A stretch of DNA of 54,481 nucleotides from DAOPZC01 sp035353175 (GCA_035353175.1 DAOPZC010000031.1:1-54481); one strand, 5' to 3'; shown: positions 8,561 to 17,868, numbered from the stretch's first letter. The notes: generated by a model from the sequence alone, not told the origin. Numbers and translations are program-made.

Positions 8561-9424
8561 CGCAAGGGCTGGCTCGTACGCGGGCTCCTTCGTCCAGGCC
8601 CGGCGGCGGATCTCCCGCGGCGGCAGTCCCTGCATGAGGCGGATGCAGCGTGAGAAATGGAACGGATTCTGGAAGCCGCACCGGTCCGCGATCTCGGCGA
8701 TCGAAAGGCCCGTGTCGGTCAACAGCTCCAAACCCTTTTCCGTACGAATCCGCCACAGGTACCGCGCAGGCGAGGTGCCCAGCTCGTTCGCGAACTTGTA
8801 GCTCAGCGCCGATTTCGAGCAACCGGCCGCGTCCATCGCCTGCGCGAGGCAGTCGGGCTCGCGAAGGTGATCTTCCATGTATTGCTTGGCCCGGTTGACG
8901 CTGGCGTCGCGAATCGGCGACGTGGCGTGGTCGACCATGTGGACAAATTCGGCGAACAGCGCCAGGCCAAGCGTGTCGACAACCTGCCGGGCGCTCGCCG
9001 ACTGGCCCGAACGGAAAAGGAATGCGGCCGAGACGATGCGCATGAAACAGTCGGAGGGAGGGAAGCCCGAGCCTTCGGGGACGGCGTCAAGGCTCAGCCT
9101 CAACACGTCGGGAAAAAAGGCGGGAGAAACGGAACACCAGGAATGGTGCGAGTGAATGCGGCTGTCGTACAGAAAGTGCTCCTGGTGCCCGGGACGGAAG
9201 AGATAGGCGAGTCCGACGGCGAGCGGACGGTTCGCGCCGTCGTCGACCCGCACCGTGCAGGAGCCGGAGTGCATCAGGATAATCTCGTAATCGCGCTGGA
9301 CACGCGGGCCGACATAACCGCCGGGGAGGTAGCGGATCTGGCCGAATATGGCGCGCGGGGAGCGCACGTTGCGGTCGTCCCATGCGATGTTCGCACCGTC
9401 GTAGGCGTAATCGAAATGCACCAT
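8552..9424 (-). CDS. AraC-family transcriptional regulator (cupin sensor plus HTH_18)
   Basis: A protein of 290 residues. The N-terminal half is an AraC-binding cupin-like sugar sensor (YEIILMHSGSCTVRVDDG, LFRPGHQEHFLYD). The C-terminal 100 residues hold the two AraC helix-turn-helices: LAQAMDAAGCSKSALSYKF, then SIAEIADRCGFQNPFHFSR followed by the PPREIRR end. No signal peptide, so it is cytoplasmic. It lies tail to tail with the esterase, and a strong direct-repeat operator sits about 80-110 bases upstream of its start, suggesting self-control. The likely targets are the neighbouring carbohydrate genes. The start ATG at 9424 has only a weak ribosome-binding site. Confidence 0.9.
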   Translation of the reverse strand: MVHFDYAYDGANIAWDDRNVRSPRAIFGQIRYLPGGYVGPRVQRDYEIILMHSGSCTVRVDDGANRPLAVGLAYLFRPGHQEHFLYDSRIHSHHSWCSVSPAFFPDVLRLSLDAVPEGSGFPPSDCFMRIVSAAFLFRSGQSASARQVVDTLGLALFAEFVHMVDHATSPIRDASVNRAKQYMEDHLREPDCLAQAMDAAGCSKSALSYKFANELGTSPARYLWRIRTEKGLELLTDTGLSIAEIADRCGFQNPFHFSRCIRLMQGLPPREIRRRAWTKEPAYEPALASK

Positions 9425-9439
9425 AAAAATCTTTTGTCT

Positions 9440-9461
9440 CTTCGCTCACCAGTAAGCGAAG
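9440..9461 (-). promoter_or_regulatory. Hairpin in the leader of the AraC gene
   Basis: Perfect seven-base arms CTTCGCT (9440-9446) and AGCGAAG (9455-9461) with an eight-base loop lie 16-37 bases upstream of the AraC start codon. It could be a repressor site or an mRNA leader structure. Confidence 0.35.
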
Positions 9462-9499
9462 ATATCACCAATTTATCCAAGCGCTCACACCTCCGCAAT

Positions 9500-9536
9500 C
9501 TCGATAATGCGAACTGAGCCCTCGATTTTGCGAACT
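9500..9536 (-). promoter_or_regulatory. AraC-type operator: two 16-bp direct repeats, 21 bp apart
   Basis: CTCGATAATGCGAACT (9500-9515) is repeated as CTCGATTTTGCGAACT (9521-9536), differing at two bases, with a 21-bp period, two helical turns. AraC-family proteins commonly bind such direct repeats on one face of DNA. The site lies upstream of the AraC start at 9424. The rest of 9537-9701 shows no gene that I can support. Confidence 0.6.
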
Positions 9537-9701
9537 CATGTACGTCTGCAGGAAGCAGCAGCAGTGCCGCATCGGAGTGCCTTTCTCCAAAAATCCGTTC
9601 GTGACCCTTCAGGGCTTTGGCGTTCAATCTGCCGGACGGGTCGTGTAACGTTGCGGCAAGGGCGCGTTGTTTTCGCGGATGGTTTTGAGCATCTCGGCCG
9701 A

Positions 9702-9728
9702 ATGTAGGCGCTCCGATAGCGCCTACAT
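9702..9728. repeat. Perfect palindrome with 11-bp arms (REP-like)
   Basis: ATGTAGGCGCT (9702-9712) and AGCGCCTACAT (9718-9728) surround the five-base loop CCGAT. It lies exactly at the truncated 3' end of the SGNH hydrolase remnant and supplies its stop codon. Short hairpins of this form are typical of REP elements mobilised by RAYT transposases, one of which is encoded at 44.0 kb. Only this copy is seen in the window. Confidence 0.6.
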
Positions 9729-10136
9729 GTTCTTGATGTGGGACTGGATGGCCGCGGTACGTTTTGCCTCTGTCCGCAGGCCGTTTGTCCCCGGTTTATA
9801 GAGGCCGCGGTTGACGTCGTTCATGCCCAGCATGATGGTCGCGACGGTCGGTTTGCGCGCCGCAATATCCCAGGCATAACGGCTCACGGCCCCTGCGGCG
9901 GTGTCGCCGGCGAAGCCGCAGTTGGCGTTTTCCAGCTGTTGTTACGGGAAACGGGTCAGGTAGAGCAGCGTGATTTCCGTGTGGTAAAGCATCTGGTGGC
10001 TGATGCTGTCGCCAATGAAGCAGGCCCGGTCGCCGTTCCTGAACGGTGCGGCCTCGGCGGCGGCCGTCAGCCGCAGCGATAAAGAAAAAGCGACGGCCCC
10101 GAAAATCGTCACCCCGCCAGCCCGTTTGGTTTTCAT
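9723..10136 (-). pseudogene. SGNH/GDSL hydrolase, frameshifted and 3'-truncated
   Basis: It starts at ATG 10136 with a signal-like N-terminus (TIFGAVAFSLSLRLTAAAEA), then block I as DRACFIGDSISHQM. The frame stops at 9942-9944 just after LYLTRFP. Homology continues at once in another frame: ENANCGFAGDTAAGAVSRY, then block III VATIMLGMNDVNRGLY, and it ends at a TAG (9723-9725) inside the palindrome. Blocks I-III (Ser, Gly, Asn) survive, while block V with the catalytic Asp-x-x-His is gone. At least two lesions, a frameshift near 9940-9945 and loss of the C-terminal half, make it a pseudogene. Its relatives act on acylated sugars. Confidence 0.75.
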
Positions 10137-10376
10137 GCGATGATGTTTTCCAGTTTTTGATTAGAACAACTTGTGCAGAAGAAGATCCGAACACAACGAA
10201 GCAATGTTGGTCTGGCAGACATGTTTATTCGTGTGACGGATATTCAAATGCAGATGCCGCATCCGCTAGAATATGCCCAGCAATCTTGGAGCAGAGCATG
10301 CGATGCGGAGGAAAAGAGGGGCGACGGAGCGCATGGACTCAAATTGTTCTCAGGGGCATATAAACGGGAAGGACCC

Positions 10377-11519
10377 ATGAAAAGCATAAGGATTAAGCTA
10401 AGAACCCTGTTGGTGTCGGCCGTGCTGGCGTTGCCCGCGGCACAGGCTGCCGATGCGCCGCCGCCACCCCGCCTGAAGCTGGGGGCCTATTATTTCGCGG
10501 GCTGGTCGGGCAAGAGCCCGTACGACGACGGCTCGGCGTCGAATGCTTGGGCTAAAGGCATGCCGACGCACTTTACTAAGAAGCTGGGGACGGAATTCGC
10601 GGGGCGTACCCCGGTGTGGGGCTGGCGCGAGGACGCGCCGGGGATAATGGAGAGGCAGATCGATCTTGCGGCCGATCACGGGCTCGCCTTCTTCGCCTAT
10701 TGCTGGTACTTCAAAGACAACAAAGGCCCCCTCAACGCGGAGAAGATCGAGCAGCATCCGCTTCACGAGCCGATGAAGAGGTTCATGGTGGCGAAGAACA
10801 ATGCCCGCATGGAGTTCTGCCTGCTGGTGGCCAATCATGGCGGCGCCGAGATCGTGGGTGCGGAAGCCTGGAAACAGGCGGCGGATTATTGGCTCAAAAA
10901 TTACTTTGGGCATCCCCGTTACCTGCGGATGAACGGTATGCCGGTCGTGATGATCTTCCTGCCAAAGGGCTCGGACAAGGCGGGCTTGGCCTATCTGCAG
11001 GAAGCGGCCCGGAAGGCCGGATTTCCCGGCGTGTGGGTCGCCGGTTGCGGCAACGTGAAGGCCGAGGACGGCTACCAGATCGCGACCGCCTACAACACGC
11101 GGCCGAGCAAAGACGTCGAGGGCAAGGCGCTCGATCTGGAGACGATCTATCCGTTCAAGCTGCTGGCAGACAGTAACGTCTCCGTATGGGCCAGCACGAA
11201 CCGTCCGGCTATGCCCTACATCCCGGTGGCTACCCAGGGCTGGGACCGCCGGCCGTGGGAGGCGAAAAACGGAGAGGGCCTGGGCAAGGGCTCGAAGGTC
11301 TCGCCGCATTTCGCGCGCGGCACACCGGAGGAGTTCGAAGCGTATCTCAGACGGATGCAAGAGTGGATGGACGCCAATCCGGATCGGACGACCCCGGACC
11401 GCCTCGGCGTGATCTATGCCTGGAACGAGATCGGCGAGGGCGGGTGGCTCGTGCCGTGCCGGGACGACCCCGACGGGGCCTATCTGAAGGCCATCAGGCG
11501 TGTCGTGTTTGGCAAGTAA
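10377..11519 (+). CDS. Secreted GH99-like (WbsX-type) hydrolase
   Basis: A protein of 380 residues starting at ATG 10377, with GGGAAGGA six to ten bases upstream and a Sec signal peptide (RTLLVSAVLALPAAQAADA). The mature protein opens with LKLGAYYFAGW, the first barrel strand of the GH99-like/WbsX domain, continues with HGLAFFAYCWYF and MNGMPVVMIF, and ends the barrel at IYAWNEIGEGGW near residues 345-356, where family members keep paired glutamates. GH99 enzymes cut alpha-mannosides; many GH99-like proteins remain uncharacterised, so specificity is open. The longer frame upstream lacks coding character. It is followed after 131 bases by the oxidoreductase gene. Confidence 0.8.
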   Translation: MKSIRIKLRTLLVSAVLALPAAQAADAPPPPRLKLGAYYFAGWSGKSPYDDGSASNAWAKGMPTHFTKKLGTEFAGRTPVWGWREDAPGIMERQIDLAADHGLAFFAYCWYFKDNKGPLNAEKIEQHPLHEPMKRFMVAKNNARMEFCLLVANHGGAEIVGAEAWKQAADYWLKNYFGHPRYLRMNGMPVVMIFLPKGSDKAGLAYLQEAARKAGFPGVWVAGCGNVKAEDGYQIATAYNTRPSKDVEGKALDLETIYPFKLLADSNVSVWASTNRPAMPYIPVATQGWDRRPWEAKNGEGLGKGSKVSPHFARGTPEEFEAYLRRMQEWMDANPDRTTPDRLGVIYAWNEIGEGGWLVPCRDDPDGAYLKAIRRVVFGK

Positions 11520-11650
11520 CGGTCCTGGAGTGGTGTCTTGAAGCCAAGTTCTGCACCATGATCGACGAGGGCGTCTAAGACGTTCCGGCCTACGCACCTA
11601 CGGACCTCCAAAACGTCAACGCGAAGTAAAACAAAAAAGGAAACAGCAAA

Positions 11651-12988
11651 ATGACGAACCTGTCTCAAACAAGTCGCCGTAGCCTGCTGCGGCTCATGGT
11701 CGCATCGGCGGCCGCTCCTCTCCTTGTGCCGCGCCGGCTGTTCGGCGCGTCGGCGCCGTCGAACAAAATCACGCTGGGCTGCATCGGCATCGGTTGGCAA
11801 GGCGGCGGCAACCTCAACGCTTTTCTTCAGCAAGACGACTGCCAGGTGGTGGCCATGTGCGATGTGGACGAAGCCCACCTGAAAGAGGCGGTGGACAAGG
11901 CCAACGCGCGTTACGGCAATCAGGACTGCAAGGGGTACAAGGATTTCCGCGAGCTGCTGGCGCGCAAGGACATCGACGCCGTCTGCATCAGCACGCCTGA
12001 CCACTGGCACGCGATTCCGGTGATCGCCGCCGCCGACGCGGGCAAGGACATCTATTGCGAAAAGCCGCTTTCGCACACGTTGAGCGAGGGCATCGCGATG
12101 GTCCGCGCCGCGCAGCGAAACAAATGTGTCTGGCAGACCGGTTCATGGCAGCGCAGAGAGGGCCTGTTCCGCTGGGCGGTCGAGCTGGTCCAGAACGGTT
12201 ACCTAGGCAAAATAACACGCGTTGAGGTCGGGCTGCCCGCCGGACACACGGACTTTGGCAAGACCGGCCGCGACTTGCCGAACGGGCCGGTGCCGCCCGG
12301 CGTGGATTATGACTTCTGGACCGGTCCCGCCCAGATGATGCCGTTCAATCCCTGCCGGTTCCATAAGAACTGGCGCTGGAACTACAACACAGGCGGCGGT
12401 CAGCTCATGGACTGGATCGGGCATCACTGCGACATCGCGCACTGGGGCCTCGCCAATCCGAAATACGGGTGCGGGCCGGACGACTCGGTCGGGCCGCTCA
12501 CGGTTTCGGGCACGGCGGACTTTCCGGCCAAGGACGAGGTCTGGAACACCGCCACCAAGTACCGCATCGAATGCGCCTATCCGAACGACGTCGAAGTCGT
12601 CATCGCCGGGGGGCACGACGAGATCAAGAGTGGCGCCAAGTGGTACGGGCCCAACGGCTGGGTCTATGTGACGCGCGGCACCATCGACGCCTCTAACCGG
12701 CAGTGGATCCGGGAGATTCAGGACCGGGAGAAGAAAGGCGACCTCGGGATTCAGCTCTTCAAGAGCCCGGGGCACCAGCGGGAGTTCCTCGACTGCATCC
12801 GCTCGCGCAAGCGCACGCTGACGCCGGTGGAGGTCGCTCATCGCTCCCAGACGCCCGGTCACCTCGGCCACCTCGCGGCGGTTCTCGGACGCAAGCTCAA
12901 GTGGGACGCAGCCAAGGAGGAGGTCGTCGGCGACCCCGAAGCCAACCGACTGCTCTCCAAAACGATGCGCCCGCCTTGGCACATTTGA
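11651..12988 (+). CDS. Gfo/Idh/MocA-family oxidoreductase with Tat signal
   Basis: A protein of 445 residues starting after AAAAAGGAAACAGCAAA. SRRSLLR at residues 8-14 followed by a hydrophobic run is a twin-arginine signal, so the folded, cofactor-loaded enzyme is probably exported. The Rossmann domain begins LGCIGIGWQGGG (GxGxxG near 45-53); the family EKP motif is at 137-139 (YCEKPLSHT). The C-terminal domain carries WRWNYNTGGGQLMDWIGHH, typical of PVC family members. Such enzymes oxidise or reduce sugar hydroxyls with tightly bound NAD(P). It follows the GH99-like gene and may act on sugars that enzyme releases. It is tail to tail with the XylR-type regulator. Confidence 0.9.
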   Translation: MTNLSQTSRRSLLRLMVASAAAPLLVPRRLFGASAPSNKITLGCIGIGWQGGGNLNAFLQQDDCQVVAMCDVDEAHLKEAVDKANARYGNQDCKGYKDFRELLARKDIDAVCISTPDHWHAIPVIAAADAGKDIYCEKPLSHTLSEGIAMVRAAQRNKCVWQTGSWQRREGLFRWAVELVQNGYLGKITRVEVGLPAGHTDFGKTGRDLPNGPVPPGVDYDFWTGPAQMMPFNPCRFHKNWRWNYNTGGGQLMDWIGHHCDIAHWGLANPKYGCGPDDSVGPLTVSGTADFPAKDEVWNTATKYRIECAYPNDVEVVIAGGHDEIKSGAKWYGPNGWVYVTRGTIDASNRQWIREIQDREKKGDLGIQLFKSPGHQREFLDCIRSRKRTLTPVEVAHRSQTPGHLGHLAAVLGRKLKWDAAKEEVVGDPEANRLLSKTMRPPWHI

Positions 12989-13029
12989 GCGTCTCATGGG
13001 GGAGGTGCGGGGGTTCCGCAGGAAACGAC

Positions 13030-14238
13030 TTACGGTTTTCTCGCGTCCGCGCGGAACTGGCCCATCGTGAGGCCGAAGCGCTTGCGGAAGATCCGGCCGA
13101 GGTGCGTCTGGCAGTCGAAGCCGCACAGGCGGGCGAGTTCGCCGATGGCGCGGTCCGATTCGACGAGCAAGGCGCGAAGACGTTCGAGGCGGACGTGTTC
13201 GATCTCTTCGCGGACGGTGCGCCCCGTGGCGTTCCGGAAGCGGATCTCGGTTGCGCGTCGCGAGAGTCCGCAGACCCGCGCCACGTCCGTCACGCGGAGC
13301 GTCGGTGCCGCCGCGGCCTCGCGGATGTAGGTCAATGCCCGCGCCATCGGCTTGTCCGCGATCGCCATCCAGTCGGTCGACTGGCGCGTGACCACGCGGA
13401 GCGGCTCGACGGCATACTCTTTTTTCTTCAGCGGGGCTCCGCGCATCAGCCGGTCGAGGTGCTGGGCGATCGCGAACCCGGCCGGACGCGTATCGCACTG
13501 GATGCTGGAGAGCGTCGGCACCGTCGCTTCGCAGATCCAGTCGTCGTTGTCGACGCCGAGCACGGCGACCTCGTCGGGCACGGAAATGTCCGCGTCGAGG
13601 CAGGCGTCCAACACCTGCTTGCCGCGCCGGTCATTCGGGGCGAACAGCGCGACGGGCTTCGGGAGCGCCTTCAGCCAGGCCTCCATGCGGGGGCGCTCGA
13701 CCGCCCAGTCGCGCTGTTCCTTTTCGGTGCAGGGCCCGTAAAGATAAAAGTCGCGGTGCCCCGCTTTGCGCAGCGTCCGGAAGAAATGCTGCTCGCGTTC
13801 TTTGGACCAGTAGGTCTCGTTGACCGTGTGTCCGACGAAGGCGAACCGCGTGTAATGGCGCTCTTGGAAATAGTCGGCGGCCATGCGCCCGATGGCCGCC
13901 GAATCCCAGAGCGCGCAGGGAAAACGGAAGAGCGGATAGTCCGGCTGCCGCATCGGGTGCGGCTGAAGCAACACGACCACCGGCACCCCCAGATCCGAGA
14001 TTTGGCGCGCCTCTTCGACGGAGTGATGGTCTGCCGCAATGATGCCGTCGCATCCCCACTGTTTCAAATCCTGCAGGCGGTACGTCCACGGCCGGTTTTC
14101 TTGCTGGTAGATGCGCCACGGCCCGTGTTCCTGCGCGTATTGCAGAACCCCTTGCAACATCTCCTGAAGGCCTTTGACGATGGTTGACGTCAAAATGACG
14201 ACGTGCGGGATGTCGGTTTTTTTTCTGCGTGTGGACAT
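13030..14238 (-). CDS. XylR-type regulator: LacI-like sensor plus C-terminal AraC HTH
   Basis: A protein of 402 residues from ATG 14238. There is no N-terminal helix-turn-helix; the protein begins with a periplasmic-binding-protein-like sugar sensor (HVVILTSTIVKGLQEMLQG, CDGIIAADHHSVEEA, VPDEVAVLGVDNDDWICE), residues about 10-275. The last 100 residues are an AraC helix-turn-helix pair (RVTDVARVCGLSRRATEIRF, AIGELARLCGFDCQTHL). This is the layout of E. coli XylR. It is transcribed away from the DUF6259 gene, whose promoter holds paired GCGCAAAA-type boxes, so it most likely controls that gene and the following LamG-GH39 genes. The ribosome-binding site is weak. Confidence 0.9.
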   Translation of the reverse strand: MSTRRKKTDIPHVVILTSTIVKGLQEMLQGVLQYAQEHGPWRIYQQENRPWTYRLQDLKQWGCDGIIAADHHSVEEARQISDLGVPVVVLLQPHPMRQPDYPLFRFPCALWDSAAIGRMAADYFQERHYTRFAFVGHTVNETYWSKEREQHFFRTLRKAGHRDFYLYGPCTEKEQRDWAVERPRMEAWLKALPKPVALFAPNDRRGKQVLDACLDADISVPDEVAVLGVDNDDWICEATVPTLSSIQCDTRPAGFAIAQHLDRLMRGAPLKKKEYAVEPLRVVTRQSTDWMAIADKPMARALTYIREAAAAPTLRVTDVARVCGLSRRATEIRFRNATGRTVREEIEHVRLERLRALLVESDRAIGELARLCGFDCQTHLGRIFRKRFGLTMGQFRADARKP

Positions 14239-14383
14239 GATGATCAGGTCCGTTTGTTTTGTCCCGTCTCGAAGCAAAAAGATCAGCGGTTTGCGAATTT
14301 CAATGGTGAGACAGTAACATGAAGGTTTTACCCTGTCAATGTGTACGTGACGCCTGTTTTGAACGGGATGAAACACTAACCGA

Positions 14384-14449
14384 TTGCGCAAAACATCGAA
14401 AAAATATACGCAAAACACATATCGACAAACAGGGAAAGACGCGTATATT
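14384..14449 (+). promoter_or_regulatory. Operator-promoter cassette, copy 1 (upstream of DUF6259 gene)
   Basis: Two CGCAAAA boxes at 14387-14393 and 14409-14415, 22 bp apart, precede a promoter with -35 TCGACA (14422-14427), a 16-base spacer and -10 TATATT (14444-14449). The start codon is 53 bases farther on. The whole 66 bp recurs at 17869-17934 with five mismatches. The paired direct repeats suit a XylR/AraC-type protein such as the one encoded divergently. Confidence 0.6.
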
Positions 14450-14501
14450 AAACTTTGCCGACAGCGGTGTGAGAATAAGAGATAAGGCGAAGGGGGAGCG
14501 C

Positions 14502-17500
14502 ATGACTCGGTTTCATACGGTTTGGTTGCTGTGTAGTTTGACGGTTTGGATTGCGTCGCGTTTGTCCGCGCAGCAGGTCGGTGTTCAGGAGGATTCCGAG
14601 CAAATAACTCTGCGCAGTGAAAACGGCATCCTGGCGTTGAGCAAGATCGCGCAGGGTGCCATTGTGTCGCTGAAGGACCGCGCGACGGGACAGGAGTACG
14701 TTGCCCTTGGCCAAGGCGCCGCACTGTTCAATCTGACCTTCACCCGCACCGGCGAGCAGTCGGGCGACACGGTCAGCCTCGACGCCCGCGCGGCACGGCG
14801 CATGTCGGTCGAAGCGGTCCGTGAGAACGGCCGCGAAACGGCGCTGCTGCGCTATGCGGACTTTCCGGACTGGCCCGCGCTGTCCGTCGAATGCCGCGCC
14901 ACGGTCGCGCCCGGTGACCCGCTGATCCGCTGGCGCCTGCGCGTGTCAGGACCGCCGACGCTGATTTTGGAAGACAGCCAGTTTCCGGCGATGGTGCTGG
15001 TCGATCGCCTGGGTCGGGACCGTTCCGACGACCGGGCGCTGGCCGGGGCGACGGAGGACGGCGCCTATGCGGCCCCAGGCGATTGGCGCGTCGGTGCCCG
15101 CCGCAGCTATGTGCAGCCGGGGTCGCTCGCGGCGCAGTTCGCCTGCCTCTACGATCCCTCCGGCGGCGTCTTTACGGCGACCCAGGACGGCGTCGGCTAT
15201 CCCAAGCGCATCACCATCACCCGCAGCAACGATGGACTGGAATACAGCTGGTCGCATCAGAGCCGCCACGCCCTGACGGCCCCCTACGCTCTGCCTTACG
15301 ACGTCGTCTGCACGGTGTTCCGCGGCGCTGGCCCGTCGCTGCCCTGCGACTGGCGGGACGCCGCTGACCTCCACAAGCGGTGGGCCATGACCCAGCCGTG
15401 GTGCGCCCGGACCGTCGCGGAGCGCCGCGATATCCCCGATTGGGTGAAGCGCGGCTGCATCCGCGTCCAATGGGAGCTGCGCGACGACGGTTCGCCCGCA
15501 GCGGCGCTGGCGTGGCTGGACCGGAACTGGTCCAAGCATTTTCCGGACATGCCGCCCTTCATGACGTTCTTCAGCTTCGAGCGGATAGGGGCCTGGGTTG
15601 CACCGAAGTACGAGCCGTACTATCCCTCTGACGCGGCGTTTAAGGCCATGACCACGCGCATCCGCGAGATGGGCGGCCATGTCTGTCTCTTCCCCTCGAC
15701 CTATCAATGGAGCCTGACCTGCGACCGTCGGCCTGACGGGGGCTTCGCTTGGGACGACACACGGGATTTCACCGCCGTCGGCGAGCCCCACGCGATCAAA
15801 GACCGCAGCGGTGCCCTCGTGAAGAAAAATCTGCCGTGGCTCCGTGGCGGCCAGTCGGCCGCGCTCTGCCGCGGCGACGCCTGGACGCGGGCGTTCTTCG
15901 GCGCCAGCGTGGACAAGATGGCCGCCCGCGGCGTGGACGTTGTCCAGCTCGACCAGGTCGTCGGCGGACGCTGGCCTTCCGACGACCGCACGGTCTGCTT
16001 CAGTCCGGACCACGGCCATCCGCCCGGCTTCGGCCGCTGGGACGCGGACGCCTTCCGCGAACAGATGCGGCAACTGCGGCGGCAGTCCGATACGAATTAT
16101 CCGGGCATGGTCTTCAGCATGGAATCTCCGCAGGAGCTTTTCGTTCAGGATTTCGGACTCTTCGATTACCGCCACGCCCGCTCGGTCATCAACGTTCGGC
16201 CCTGGGATCCCTATCCGCGCCTGCATGCGCCGGTCTTTCCTTACCTGTACAATGAATATCTGCCGGTTTTCCACATTCCGTCCCACACCGAGCCGGTGGC
16301 GCTGATTCTTGCCCAGGCGGTCGTCAGCGGCGAAATACCGTCCTGCAAGCCACGGCAGCTCGAGTTCCCCGGAGAGGCGCTGATCAAAAACGGTGATTTC
16401 GAGATGTCGGCGGACCAGCCGTCGGGCTGGACCGTCTGGCGGAACCAGCCGCACGGCCCCGCGCGCGTGACGCTCGATGCGTCCGACGTCGGCGCGGGCA
16501 AGTCGGCGCTGCGCCTGACGGGCAGCGACGACCGCGAGGACGTCCATGTCTATCAGGTTCTGCCTTTGGCCGAGAGCGCCCTGCAGATCGGCCGGAGCTA
16601 TCGCCTGCGTTTCACGATGAAGTCCGAGCTTTCCGGCGGCGCGGGCGCGGTCAGCCTGGCGGCCATGAGCCACAGCGACTGGCAGTTGTGGAAAGAGCTC
16701 GGGGCGTGGACCCGCGAGGCCGCGCCGCGGCAGGGGTGGCGGGAGGACGAGCTGGCCTTCGCGATCCCGGAAGGCACGCGGGCCTTGCGCATCACCTTGC
16801 GCATCAAAGGCAAGGGCGCGGTGTGGTTTGACCAGGTGCGGCTGGACGAGCGGCGGAACGACGGCAGCTATGCCGAGGTGCAGCGCTCAGGCAACGCGGT
16901 GTTCCGAATCATGTCCCAATGGGCGAAGCTGGCGGCGGCCGGCTCCGCCAAATATCTTATGCAGGGCCGCATGATCCATCCTCCTCTTCTGCAGGCCGAG
17001 CGGACAAGCCAGACGGTGACGGCCAGTAAATCGGCGTCGCTGGATGTTCAGTGCTACACAATGCAAAAGGGCTTGGCGGCTCTCATCGATCACGCCTCAT
17101 GTCCTGTGGACATACCGGCGGGAACGGGCCCGTGGCAACACAAGACCCTGGACATCACCGTGTCCTCTGGTTCCGCGGAGCTCCACGTTCCCTTGAGCCT
17201 GCGGCAGAAGGGCGCGCTGCTCTTCGACGATTTCGAATTGACGGAAGCGGGCGGCACGGGTGAGAACCTGATGCGCAATCCCGGCTTCGAAGCGTGGCCG
17301 GACGCCGGCCGGCTCGCCGCGGGCTGGAGCCATATTTCCGAATATCAGGGGAAAGTCTTCAAGGGCTCTTACCAGCGCGAAGAGAAAGACGTGCACAGCG
17401 GCACGTATGCCATCCGGCTGGTCAGCCCGTCGAACGACGACGCCATCCATGTCAAGCAAGTCCTGCCCGTCGACGGCAAGAAGCTTGTGATCGGCAAGAG

Positions 17501-17747
17501 CTATCGCCTGTCCTTCTGGGTCAAGGTTTGCGATGTTCCGCGCTGGCGTCCCGTCGTCGTCACCCACGACCTTCCGGCGATTCTGCACAACGCCTTTCGC
17601 GCACCGGACGGCGACACGGCCATCATCATGATCAACATCAGCGGCAAGACGCAGCAGGGGCGGCTCAGCTGGCAGGGCACGGACACGGAGGTCAGACTGG
17701 AACCGTGGGAGCTCAGGCTCGTGGAACAACACGGCGAAGAACGCTGA
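14502..17747 (+). CDS. Secreted DUF6259-type putative glycoside hydrolase with two CBM-like domains
   Basis: A protein of 1081 residues. ATG 14502 is chosen because GAAGGGGGAG precedes it and a signal peptide follows (VWLLCSLTVWIASRLSAQQ). Residues about 40-290 form a beta-rich N-terminal domain; about 300-600 look like a TIM-barrel hydrolase of the DUF6259 type (WVKRGCIRVQWELRDDGSP, GVDVVQLDQVVGG, YPGMVFSMESPQELF). Two jelly-roll modules like CBM4/9 follow, opening LIKNGDFEMSADQPSGW near 628 and NLMRNPGFEAWPDAG near 923. Acidic residues in the barrel (VQLDQ and FSMES) are candidates for catalysis, but the mechanism is unproven. It is the first gene of the set controlled by the XylR-type regulator. 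The family name is recalled with moderate certainty. Confidence 0.7.
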   Translation: MTRFHTVWLLCSLTVWIASRLSAQQVGVQEDSEQITLRSENGILALSKIAQGAIVSLKDRATGQEYVALGQGAALFNLTFTRTGEQSGDTVSLDARAARRMSVEAVRENGRETALLRYADFPDWPALSVECRATVAPGDPLIRWRLRVSGPPTLILEDSQFPAMVLVDRLGRDRSDDRALAGATEDGAYAAPGDWRVGARRSYVQPGSLAAQFACLYDPSGGVFTATQDGVGYPKRITITRSNDGLEYSWSHQSRHALTAPYALPYDVVCTVFRGAGPSLPCDWRDAADLHKRWAMTQPWCARTVAERRDIPDWVKRGCIRVQWELRDDGSPAAALAWLDRNWSKHFPDMPPFMTFFSFERIGAWVAPKYEPYYPSDAAFKAMTTRIREMGGHVCLFPSTYQWSLTCDRRPDGGFAWDDTRDFTAVGEPHAIKDRSGALVKKNLPWLRGGQSAALCRGDAWTRAFFGASVDKMAARGVDVVQLDQVVGGRWPSDDRTVCFSPDHGHPPGFGRWDADAFREQMRQLRRQSDTNYPGMVFSMESPQELFVQDFGLFDYRHARSVINVRPWDPYPRLHAPVFPYLYNEYLPVFHIPSHTEPVALILAQAVVSGEIPSCKPRQLEFPGEALIKNGDFEMSADQPSGWTVWRNQPHGPARVTLDASDVGAGKSALRLTGSDDREDVHVYQVLPLAESALQIGRSYRLRFTMKSELSGGAGAVSLAAMSHSDWQLWKELGAWTREAAPRQGWREDELAFAIPEGTRALRITLRIKGKGAVWFDQVRLDERRNDGSYAEVQRSGNAVFRIMSQWAKLAAAGSAKYLMQGRMIHPPLLQAERTSQTVTASKSASLDVQCYTMQKGLAALIDHASCPVDIPAGTGPWQHKTLDITVSSGSAELHVPLSLRQKGALLFDDFELTEAGGTGENLMRNPGFEAWPDAGRLAAGWSHISEYQGKVFKGSYQREEKDVHSGTYAIRLVSPSNDDAIHVKQVLPVDGKKLVIGKSYRLSFWVKVCDVPRWRPVVVTHDLPAILHNAFRAPDGDTAIIMINISGKTQQGRLSWQGTDTEVRLEPWELRLVEQHGEER

Positions 17748-17868
17748 ACGACACAGGTTGCCCGCGAGGACGTTTGCCCCCCCGCGTTTCAGGCGATTTG
17801 CCGCCCATGGAGGGCAAGACACCGTCGCGCCGTCGCTTTCAACGGAGTGTAACGCGTGATCGTTTTTT

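Noticed and set aside
9274..9627. Minus-strand frame upstream of the AraC gene
   Set aside because: No similarity recognised, and it runs through the operator repeats and AraC coding DNA in another frame.
11520..11650. Possible gene scar between the GH99-like and oxidoreductase genes (EWCLEAKFCTMIDEGV)
   Set aside because: Too short and without recognisable similarity.
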